In this document: positions 1 through 7,250 of the stretch, in pieces
How the letters are laid out: every line of letters starts with the position of its first letter
How positions within the stretch are numbered: position 1 is the stretch's first letter
Assembly (NCBI GenBank): GCA_023957215.1
Contig: JAMLHH010000024.1
Coordinates: 1-44,427 of the forward strand
Source of the DNA: Chitinophagales bacterium
GTDB taxonomy: Bacteria; Bacteroidota; Bacteroidia; Chitinophagales; JADIYW01
DNA: 44,427 nt
Direction: 5' to 3'
Position numbers and translations under genes: made by a program
Notes under the pieces: model-generated
Told to the model about the DNA's origin: nothing
The model's input: the letters and a program-made list of their open reading frames with translations, nothing else
Databases searched by the model: none

Positions 1-153
1 CACAATAAATATACGTCATATCATAATTAACTTAACGATAGTGGTCTCAATACTAACAAAAGACACGCCCAAATTATTATGTGACAAAAAACAATTCTTG
101 AAATAAAGCTTAGATTTAATAATTTTTTCATTGTTTCTTAAAAAGTGTTATAT

Positions 154-161
154 TATATTTG
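154..161 (+). promoter_or_regulatory. Bacteroidota-type -7 box ahead of gene 230-667
   Basis: TATATTTG matches the TAnnTTTG -7 consensus of Bacteroidota sigma factors exactly. A TTG-containing stretch at about 131-136 lies at a suitable -33 distance. Transcription would start near 165-168, leaving a leader of about 60 nt that contains a perfect 12-bp palindrome, TTGTATATACAA (179-190). Bases 1-150 are otherwise AT-rich with no gene that I can support. Confidence 0.45.
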
Positions 162-229
162 TGTTGGTAGTACGAATTTTGTATATACAATAAAAATGAA
201 AGCTGCCGTTTTACTTTGTAAACTTTTTG

Positions 230-667
230 ATGAAAGCAAGACCACTATATTTATTCATACTGTTAATATTTTTGAGTACTTCAAAATTGAGTTACGCTTT
301 TTATCAAAAGTCCAGCCCCAAGATAGATAATAGCTTAGAGCAAAAGACAACGTTAACACCTTGTATCAAGGCTTTATTAGATGACAATCTTTTAAAACCG
401 GGAAGCAATCTTGAAAAAAATGCACATGGTACTCTAACGGTCGAAGATTTCAATGAGTCGAAGATATTTTTTAATGTAATTTTAAAAACGAAAACAGGAA
501 AGAAAAATGATCCTCCTATCTACTTGCGTTTTATCAAGGTAGAGCAGATTGATATCAGAAAGGTATTGGAATATGCCAAAAGTGGTGATGAAATTTTTAT
601 TGAGCAATATACCACCAGTAAAAGCCAACATCTGATTTGCGCACCTTCGAGTCTGACGGTCACATAG
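230..667 (+). CDS. secreted hypothetical protein
   Basis: I do not recognise the family. The ATG at 230 is preferred to an in-frame TTG one codon upstream. It gives a 145-residue protein that opens with a clear signal peptide: MKAR, then a hydrophobic core of leucine, isoleucine and phenylalanine, with a likely cut after SYA near residue 23. The mature part is small, mixed polar, and has two cysteines (one near residue 45, one near the C-terminus in LICAPSS) that could pair in the periplasm. It has its own promoter-like box at 154 and a 73-nt gap to the next gene, so it is probably a single transcription unit. Function unknown. Confidence 0.6.
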   Translation: MKARPLYLFILLIFLSTSKLSYAFYQKSSPKIDNSLEQKTTLTPCIKALLDDNLLKPGSNLEKNAHGTLTVEDFNESKIFFNVILKTKTGKKNDPPIYLRFIKVEQIDIRKVLEYAKSGDEIFIEQYTTSKSQHLICAPSSLTVT

Positions 668-726
668 ATTGTTACCGGTTTTCAAGTATAATTTTTTAGA
701 GCTTTTACTTTAGCCATCACTTTATT

Positions 727-734
727 TATCTTTG
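727..734 (+). promoter_or_regulatory. -7 box TATCTTTG, near-leaderless promoter
   Basis: TATCTTTG is an exact TAnnTTTG match, with a TTTTA stretch at about 703-707 as a possible -33 element. It ends only 6 nt before the ATG at 741, so the transcript for the 741-mfd unit should be leaderless or carry a very short leader. Confidence 0.5.
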
Positions 735-740
735 CAATCT

Positions 741-1808
741 ATGAGCTGTACAAAACAAAACTCTCTGAAATTTTTACTTTTTGTTTTTTTTGTTAGTTGT
801 TACTTTTTATCAATAGCACAAAAAAATGAGCTTGCAAATCGAGATGCATATCTTGAAAATACAAATCAAACTTATTTGGTAAAACTTCCTATTTGGGGAG
901 CAGAAGTGACTTTTCCGGGTGAGGCATTTTACAATGAGACAAGTATTTATACTTCTAAAGGGGTAGGTACACAAAAATCTTACAATTGGTCTGATGAATC
1001 ACAAAATCTACAACTTTCCGTATCTTATTACACACAGTCAGAAGTGATTTCTACCAAAAATGAGAAAGAGATTTTTGCAGACGCTGCGAAAAAAATTGCT
1101 GTCAGACACGATGGTATGCCGATGTTAGGGACTATCATTACCAATCTTCAAAATATCCGTGAATGCCGTTTGAAAATTGAAACTTTGAAAGGCGAGCAAT
1201 ACGAAGCGAAAATTTATGCAAAGTCTAATATCATTATGATAGTGGATGTCCTCGTTGTCAATAGGGACAAAAAGGCAGATGAAATAATCAATCAGTTTTT
1301 TAAGAATGTAGATTTTAAGCCTCTCAATAGAAATGTGACCACAAAAACCAATCAAGACGGAATTGCGGTGTGGGATTCTCTGTTTGTAGAAAATTTTTAT
1401 TTGACCTTTCCCCAAGCACCTATCAGCAATCACAAATTGGTCACATCTTTGTACGGAGATAATAAGTATTACGAGTGGTATATGAGAGATCAAAACAACC
1501 TGAATACTTATGTCTTCTCTGTCATGCCGTTTTCAAATTTTAAAACTTTAAGTGCTACCCAGATTATCGACAAAAATATTGAGGAGACACTCAATAGTAC
1601 AAAAGGAAAATTAGTACAAGAAAGAGATTTGGATTATTTTGAAGTGCCTGTGAAAGAAGTGATTTTCAAAACCAAGGATCAATATTTCAGGGCAAGAATT
1701 TTTTGCGATAAAAACAATCTATATCAGGTTTTGGTCAGCGGTTCAAAAGATCTTATCCTCGGAAAAGATGTCAATCGCTATTTGGATGGTTTAAAGTGGG
1801 TAGAATAA
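741..1808 (+). CDS. exported protein with two related ~150-residue halves
   Basis: The ATG at 741 is chosen over an upstream in-frame TTG (732) because the TTG lies inside the -7 box. The 355-residue product starts with a signal peptide whose hydrophobic core ends at SIAQ (about residue 27). The rest appears internally duplicated. Each half begins with a hydrophobic strand and TFP (VTFPGE; LTFPQAP), then an aromatic segment (KSYNWSDE; KYYEWYMR), an SV-containing strand, a helix, an EAKIYA/RARIFC strand, and ends in a short helix plus VDFKP/LKWVE. I do not recognise a named family. The stop is 3 nt before mfd, so the two genes are probably co-transcribed. Confidence 0.6.
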   Translation: MSCTKQNSLKFLLFVFFVSCYFLSIAQKNELANRDAYLENTNQTYLVKLPIWGAEVTFPGEAFYNETSIYTSKGVGTQKSYNWSDESQNLQLSVSYYTQSEVISTKNEKEIFADAAKKIAVRHDGMPMLGTIITNLQNIRECRLKIETLKGEQYEAKIYAKSNIIMIVDVLVVNRDKKADEIINQFFKNVDFKPLNRNVTTKTNQDGIAVWDSLFVENFYLTFPQAPISNHKLVTSLYGDNKYYEWYMRDQNNLNTYVFSVMPFSNFKTLSATQIIDKNIEETLNSTKGKLVQERDLDYFEVPVKEVIFKTKDQYFRARIFCDKNNLYQVLVSGSKDLILGKDVNRYLDGLKWVE

Positions 1809-1811
1809 GAT

Positions 1812-4800
1812 ATGTCAATGAATTCTAAACAATTTTTGGAATCTTATGGCAATGATTCGAGGATAGGTCGTTTAGTGCAGTCTATCAAAAAAAATCAAAA
1901 TACTGCTTTACTCAATGGCATAGGTTCTCAAACAGCGTTGTTTGCGGCAGCTACTTTGTCGCAAACCGCTTACACAGGTCTGTTTATTTTGCGTGACCCG
2001 GAAGAGACCGCTTATTTTCAAAACGACTTGCAACAAATTCTTCCCGATAAAAACATCCTTCTATTACCTTCTGCGTATAAAAAACAAGGCGATTTTAGTA
2101 AAACGGACGGACAGAAAATATTGATGCGTTCTAAAGTGATAGAAGCCTTGATGAGTAATGACAAAGCGCAGTATGTCATCGTTTCATATCCCGAAGCGGT
2201 GCAAGAAATGATAGTTGCACAAGAAGTGATTGCCGAAAATACACTCAAACTTCAGATAGGAGAAAAAGTGAGTGTCGATTTCATGTTAGACATCCTCTTA
2301 GAATATGCATTTGAGAGAGTGGATTTTGTGTATGAACCGGGGGAGTTCTCCATCAGAGGCGGTATCATCGATATTTTTTCTTTTGGTAATGACTATCCGT
2401 ATAGAGTGGAACTTTTTGATGACGAAGTCGAAAGTATCAGGACTTTTGACCCGCAGGAGCAAACTTCCATCCGTAGGATTTCAAGTTTGAGAATCGTACC
2501 CAATATTCACCAACAATTTAAAAAGGAGAAACATTCGCCGATTTTTGATTTCTTGCCCGAAAAAAGTTTTGTTTGGATAGCCTATCCTGACGAAATTGAA
2601 GGTACTTGGCAAAATAATTATCACTTGGCAGTGCTTGCACATCAAGGAGCAGAAAATACCAAAGGTACGCATCCACTGAAAGGTGTGGACTTGGATAAAC
2701 TTTTTATACCGGAAGATATTTTAAGTGAAAAGATAAAAGATTTTCCGACTGTTGTTACCGGAGTTTACAAAGCACCGGAGGGTTATCAAACCATAGATTT
2801 AAACGGTCAGTCGCAACCGACTTTTGATAGAAACTTTGACCTGATTATTTCCGATATCCGACAACTCAATGAAAATGGATACCGGACTTTTTTGCTTTCT
2901 GAGAGTCCCAAACAGTTGGAAAGACTTAAAAATATTTTTGAGGACTTACAAGCTACTCTTTCTTGGAGTGGAGTGGAGATTTCTTTGGAAAAAGGTTTTA
3001 TAGATTCTACCTTGAAAATTGCGGTCTATACAGATCATCAGATATTCGGGCGGTTTCATAAATACAAAACAGAGCAAGGTTTTTCAAGAAATAAAGCGAT
3101 TACGCTTAGAGAATTACAAGACTTAAATCCGGGTGATTACGTGACACACATTGATCACGGAGTCGGTATTTTTTCAGGTCTGCAACGTTTGGAAATCAAT
3201 GACAAGGTGCAAGAGGTCGTTCGTATAAAATATGGTGGCACAGATACTTTATTTGTCAATATCCACTCATTGCACAAGCTTTCAAAATATTCAGGAAGAG
3301 AGGGAACGACGCCTAAGATTTATAAGTTGGGTTCAAATGCGTGGAGTAAACTGAAAGAGCGTACTAAGAGCAAAGTCAAAGATATAGCCAGAGATTTGAT
3401 AAGGATTTATGCACAAAGAAAAATGGTCAAAGGTTTCAGCTTCTCAAAAGATACTTATTTGCAACATGAATTGGAAGCCTCTTTTATATATGAAGATACG
3501 CCCGATCAAGAAAAAGCCATCCAAGATGTAAAGGCAGATATGGAACAACCTTATCCGATGGATAGGTTGATATGCGGTGATGTGGGTTTTGGTAAAACGG
3601 AAGTGGCGATTAGAGCGGCATTTAAAGCCGTCAATGACAGTAAGCAAGTGGCGGTCTTAGTGCCGACGACTATTTTGGCTTGGCAACATTATAAGACTTT
3701 TTCTGAAAGGTTAAAAGGTTTTCCGGTCAAAATAGATTATATCAACCGATTTAAAACAACTAAAGAGAAAAACGATACGATCCAAAAGGTGAAAAGTGGA
3801 GAGACTGATATTATCATCGGTACACATGCACTATTGGGTAAGCAGATTTTATTTAAAGACTTGGGACTTTTGGTCGTAGATGAGGAACAAAAATTTGGCG
3901 TTTCAGCCAAAGAGAAATTAAAAGCGATGACTGCCAAAGTGGATGTTTTGACCTTGAGTGCGACACCGATTCCGAGAACATTAAAGTTTTCACTGATGGG
4001 GGCAAGAGATTTGTCAAATATTATGACACCGCCACCGAACAGACAGCCTATTCACACCGAACTGATTTCATTCAACAGGCAACAGATTACTGAAGCGATA
4101 GAAAATGAGATTGTCCGAGGCGGTCAGGTTTTTTTTATCCACAACAAAGTCTCAGATATTGCAGCTCTATGCGACAAGATACGGTCTATGGTTCCGGGTA
4201 TTGAAGTAGAATACGCCCACGGACAGATGGAAGGTAAGGACTTGGAACAAAAGATGATGGATTTTATCGAAGGAAAATTTGATGTTTTGATCAGTACTAA
4301 TATTATTGAGTCCGGTCTTGATATACCCAATGCAAATACGATTATCATCAACAATGCCCATCATTTTGGTTTGAGTGATTTACATCAGATGCGGGGAAGG
4401 GTAGGACGTTCTAACAAGAAGGCATATTGCTATCTCATCAGTCCGCCAATCAAACTTTTGACCAAAGAGGCAGGACGAAGAATACAGGCGGTCGAAGAGT
4501 TTTCGGATTTGGGCAGTGGTTTTCAAATTGCTATGCGAGATATGGACATCCGAGGTGCAGGGAATCTTTTGGGAAGTGAACAGAGTGGATTTATTGCCGA
4601 TATCGGTTTTGATATGTATCACAAAATATTGGAAGAAGCTATACAGGAGCTTAAACAGACGGATTTCAAGGAGGTCTTCCAAGAACAGATTGACCAACAG
4701 ACCGAATTTGTCAAAGATTGCACAATTGATACCGATAGCGAGATGTATATTCCGATGGAATATGTGAGTAGTACAGAAGAACGCTTAAAACTTTATACAG

Positions 4801-5171
4801 AATTGGAACACATTGTCAATGAAGAAGATTTGACAAAATATAAAGAAGTCTTAGAAGATAGGTTTGGCCCGATTCCCAAAGAAGTAGAAGAGCTTTTTGA
4901 AGGTTTACGAGTTCGCTGGAGTGCAAAAAAAGTCGGTTTTGAGCGGATTATACTAAAGGCAGGGAAAATGAGATGTTATTTTATCGAAAACCAAAATTCA
5001 CCTTTTTTTGAGACGAATATTTTTCGTCAGATTCTCACCAATATCCAACAAAACAAACGTGCTTCCCTCAAGCAAAGTAGTCAATCCCTCATTCTTACTT
5101 TTGAAAGTATCTGGACGATGGAACAAGCTAAAAAGATGTTGGATAGTTTGATAGTGTGTGAAAGTGAATAA
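1812..5171 (+). CDS. mfd: transcription-repair coupling factor Mfd
   Basis: This large SF2 translocase removes RNA polymerase stalled at DNA lesions and recruits UvrA. At 1119 residues it has the usual family length. The N-terminal UvrB-like region includes FSIRGGIIDIFSFG (about residue 178). The RNA-polymerase-interacting CarD-like domain lies near residues 438-500 (PGDYVTHIDHGVGIF). The motor has Walker A GDVGFGKTE at 589-597, Walker B DEEQ at 690-693, LSATPIPRTL, and motif VI QMRGRVGRS. The C-terminal TRCF domain follows (IPMEYVSSTEERLKLY). It shares a transcription unit with the upstream exported protein (3-nt gap), and is tail to tail with the R-M pair 9 nt downstream. Confidence 0.98.
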   Translation: MSMNSKQFLESYGNDSRIGRLVQSIKKNQNTALLNGIGSQTALFAAATLSQTAYTGLFILRDPEETAYFQNDLQQILPDKNILLLPSAYKKQGDFSKTDGQKILMRSKVIEALMSNDKAQYVIVSYPEAVQEMIVAQEVIAENTLKLQIGEKVSVDFMLDILLEYAFERVDFVYEPGEFSIRGGIIDIFSFGNDYPYRVELFDDEVESIRTFDPQEQTSIRRISSLRIVPNIHQQFKKEKHSPIFDFLPEKSFVWIAYPDEIEGTWQNNYHLAVLAHQGAENTKGTHPLKGVDLDKLFIPEDILSEKIKDFPTVVTGVYKAPEGYQTIDLNGQSQPTFDRNFDLIISDIRQLNENGYRTFLLSESPKQLERLKNIFEDLQATLSWSGVEISLEKGFIDSTLKIAVYTDHQIFGRFHKYKTEQGFSRNKAITLRELQDLNPGDYVTHIDHGVGIFSGLQRLEINDKVQEVVRIKYGGTDTLFVNIHSLHKLSKYSGREGTTPKIYKLGSNAWSKLKERTKSKVKDIARDLIRIYAQRKMVKGFSFSKDTYLQHELEASFIYEDTPDQEKAIQDVKADMEQPYPMDRLICGDVGFGKTEVAIRAAFKAVNDSKQVAVLVPTTILAWQHYKTFSERLKGFPVKIDYINRFKTTKEKNDTIQKVKSGETDIIIGTHALLGKQILFKDLGLLVVDEEQKFGVSAKEKLKAMTAKVDVLTLSATPIPRTLKFSLMGARDLSNIMTPPPNRQPIHTELISFNRQQITEAIENEIVRGGQVFFIHNKVSDIAALCDKIRSMVPGIEVEYAHGQMEGKDLEQKMMDFIEGKFDVLISTNIIESGLDIPNANTIIINNAHHFGLSDLHQMRGRVGRSNKKAYCYLISPPIKLLTKEAGRRIQAVEEFSDLGSGFQIAMRDMDIRGAGNLLGSEQSGFIADIGFDMYHKILEEAIQELKQTDFKEVFQEQIDQQTEFVKDCTIDTDSEMYIPMEYVSSTEERLKLYTELEHIVNEEDLTKYKEVLEDRFGPIPKEVEELFEGLRVRWSAKKVGFERIILKAGKMRCYFIENQNSPFFETNIFRQILTNIQQNKRASLKQSSQSLILTFESIWTMEQAKKMLDSLIVCESE

Positions 5172-5180
5172 AAAAAGATT

Positions 5181-5765
5181 TTAAATGAATAACTCGTATC
5201 TTTTTCGGTCAGCTCCAATTTTCTCGCCGATTAAATTTGAGATATCAACAACGGCACCGTATTCAATAAAAATCTCGTAAAACTTACTTTGATGATTACC
5301 CCAATATATCATCGCACACGCCATTGGTGCACCTTTCCCCGTGTCTTGACCATTCACTAAAAAACGTAACCTTGTGTCGTATAAAAAGCAGATAGATTTT
5401 GCTTTTGTGAATACATACTTTTTCCAGTGTGTGGTGTTAGCGGCGACAGGCACTAAAGCCAAAACTTCTGAATTGTATTCTTCATAAGCATGGGCACATT
5501 TGGCAAGCCAGCTTTTAATGGTTGTTTTACGTTCTTTATCAATCCCATAAGGTGGGTTGACATATATAGTAGGATAATCCCATGTTTCTTTTAAGCCATC
5601 TTGTTTGGGCAGACAATATTCAGTTTGTGCATTTACAATAGAATATTCATTGGAACAAGGGTCTAATTCAATTATTCCTCCAAAAACCCGCTTAACCGCA
5701 TCAACATATTTATGTGGAGTTCCCCAGCTTTGACTTAATGTATTTATACTTCTTCCGGCACTCAT
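5181..5765 (-). CDS. phage-Dam-like adenine-N6 DNA methyltransferase
   Basis: This 194-residue protein resembles the short phage-type DNA N-6-adenine methyltransferases. The catalytic motif IV is NPPYG at residues 70-74. ELDPCSNEYS upstream probably forms the SAM-binding strand end, and SQSWGTP near the N-terminus is typical of the family. A tryptophan-containing helix (IKSWLAKC) and the motif LALVPV follow. Its ATG (5765) overlaps the stop of the endonuclease candidate as ATGA, indicating translational coupling. It probably protects the host by methylating the endonuclease site. It lacks a separate target-recognition domain, as this group usually does. The pair sits in a run of plus-strand genes, consistent with acquisition by transfer. 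Confidence 0.82.
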   Translation of the reverse strand: MSAGRSINTLSQSWGTPHKYVDAVKRVFGGIIELDPCSNEYSIVNAQTEYCLPKQDGLKETWDYPTIYVNPPYGIDKERKTTIKSWLAKCAHAYEEYNSEVLALVPVAANTTHWKKYVFTKAKSICFLYDTRLRFLVNGQDTGKGAPMACAMIYWGNHQSKFYEIFIEYGAVVDISNLIGEKIGADRKRYELFI

Positions 5766-6931
5766 TTCAATATATTTTTCCAGTTCTTGTTTTTTAGTTC
5801 ATTTAATTCTTCCATCAAGTTGGACAGACTTTTAGAACTTGGCGATATTACCTTAAACCAACTTTCAATAGTAGTGATATTTTCTCTAAAGTATTTGAGT
5901 AATAGATGGTCTGCTTCAATATTTATTTGAACCTTCGTAAATTGATTCTTCCTTTTCCCTTCGGTGTAGCTTGATAAAAAAGTATCTCTTAGAAGTTGAT
6001 ATTCTTCAGATGGATTAAATAATAATTTATCTATAAAATCAGAGAGTCCTTTATCAGTCAAAAATAGAAGCCAGTCATAGGATTGTGCCAAAACCATTAG
6101 TTCTTTTTGAAAAAATTCTTCACTAAAACTTAAATGACCATCTGAATTCTTTTTAATCCAATTACCATGATTACTAACAACTCCAATTGTTAAGATAAAT
6201 TTTCTCAAGAGCTCTTTGTCGGAAGAAAGAATAATTTCTTCCATTAATGTTACGTAAGGTTTGATTATGAAAGTATCGTTACTTTTATAGATAACACCCT
6301 GCATTTCTCCACTTTCAGAACGAATTTTCTGAAGAGAAGAGGCTGTTCTGGCTACGTAGGCGCCTTGTTTAGCTTTTTCAATTGTTTGTGGACCTTTTGT
6401 CATTCCTTCTTCTACCCCGACACGCTTACACTCAAACATAGCATAAGGTTTTTTACTTTGCTCATAAACGTATAGTTCAAGTTTATCACCAAAATCTGAC
6501 TTAATACTACATAGAAGAAATGAATTTTCTGAAACTGCAATTGTACAAGCGTTACGAAGTATATTGTTACTTAATAATTGATTGTTTTTCTTTTCAAAAC
6601 CATCTAAATTAAAGCTTATTAAAGAGAGGGCTTTCAAAATTACATTGGATGTGATTGATTTTGTAGATTTTTCAATTGTTATGTTTGTATCTCGAATAAT
6701 AGGGTGCATGGAATATTCAACATTATGAGTTATATCCGGATTACCATATTCAGCAAGACCACGTTCTATTGAAATTTGATTATCTAACCCCCATGTTTTT
6801 AAAAGATAAAATGTAATAAGTTCTACTAAAGTTCCTAAAGCTCTTCCCGATGCTTTTTTAGGATCTTTTGTATGAATAAAAACCTCTTTTGCAAGAACTT
6901 TTTGTAACTTATCTATTGATTCATAAGCCAT
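5762..6931 (-). CDS. candidate type II restriction endonuclease, PD-(D/E)XK fold
   Basis: A 389-residue protein encoded directly upstream of, and overlapping, the methyltransferase. A plausible PD-(D/E)XK centre is visible: D149 in GDKLELYVYEQ and E167-C168-K169 in YAMFECKRVG, the two acid strands being 18 residues apart. The following glycine/lysine-rich stretch (GPQTIEKAKQGAYVART) looks like a conserved active-site neighbour. The N-terminal GTLVELITFYLLK helix could hold an additional acidic ligand. I cannot name a characterised isoschizomer or predict the recognition site. The assignment rests on the motif and the operon partner. It could instead be a nuclease of a related phage-defence type. 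Confidence 0.68.
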   Translation of the reverse strand: MAYESIDKLQKVLAKEVFIHTKDPKKASGRALGTLVELITFYLLKTWGLDNQISIERGLAEYGNPDITHNVEYSMHPIIRDTNITIEKSTKSITSNVILKALSLISFNLDGFEKKNNQLLSNNILRNACTIAVSENSFLLCSIKSDFGDKLELYVYEQSKKPYAMFECKRVGVEEGMTKGPQTIEKAKQGAYVARTASSLQKIRSESGEMQGVIYKSNDTFIIKPYVTLMEEIILSSDKELLRKFILTIGVVSNHGNWIKKNSDGHLSFSEEFFQKELMVLAQSYDWLLFLTDKGLSDFIDKLLFNPSEEYQLLRDTFLSSYTEGKRKNQFTKVQINIEADHLLLKYFRENITTIESWFKVISPSSKSLSNLMEELNELKNKNWKNILK

Positions 6932-7053
6932 AGTTTATATAAATTTAAGCATTTATTGTATTAAAAGATAGTTATCAAATTTCTTTTGAAAAGGACTTTA
7001 TACATAAAATTATTTTATTGTCTATATAAAACATATAGTATAAAATACTTTTC

Positions 7054-7061
7054 CAAATATA
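7054..7061 (-). promoter_or_regulatory. possible promoter of the R-M operon
   Basis: On the minus strand this reads TATATTTG, an exact TAnnTTTG match, with TTTG at 7083-7086 as a -33 element (21-nt gap). It would give a leader of about 115 nt before the endonuclease ATG. The 319-bp gap 6932-7250 is very AT-rich and otherwise holds the divergent control region of the 7251 operon; no gene is seen in it. Confidence 0.35.
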
Positions 7062-7179
7062 AGAAATTTTACATCACGTTTCCAAAATACCGTCTGATAC
7101 TTTATCAATAATTCACTACATCTTTTATTGTCAAATTTTCCTCATTATCTTCACTGACACAATTTTGATAAAATAATTA

Positions 7180-7195
7180 AAGTATTTAAGTACTT
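7180..7195. promoter_or_regulatory. near-perfect palindrome, candidate operator of the DUF2249/Ric operon
   Basis: AAGTATTTAAGTACTT is a 16-bp dyad in which seven of eight half-site positions pair. It directly abuts the TTTG at 7197-7200, the possible -33 element; a weak -7 box, TACTTTAG, lies at 7222-7229. An operator here would suit the Rrf2 regulator at the end of the operon, or a CRP/FNR-type protein encoded elsewhere. The regulator is inferred. Confidence 0.3.
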
Positions 7196-7250
7196 ATTTG
7201 CTTTTAATCGAAAAATCTTTTTACTTTAGCAGTAGAATAAATTAAACGAT

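Noticed and set aside
145..330. 61-codon plus-strand frame at the left edge
   Set aside because: It is out of frame with the signal-peptide-bearing gene at 230 and has no recognisable features.
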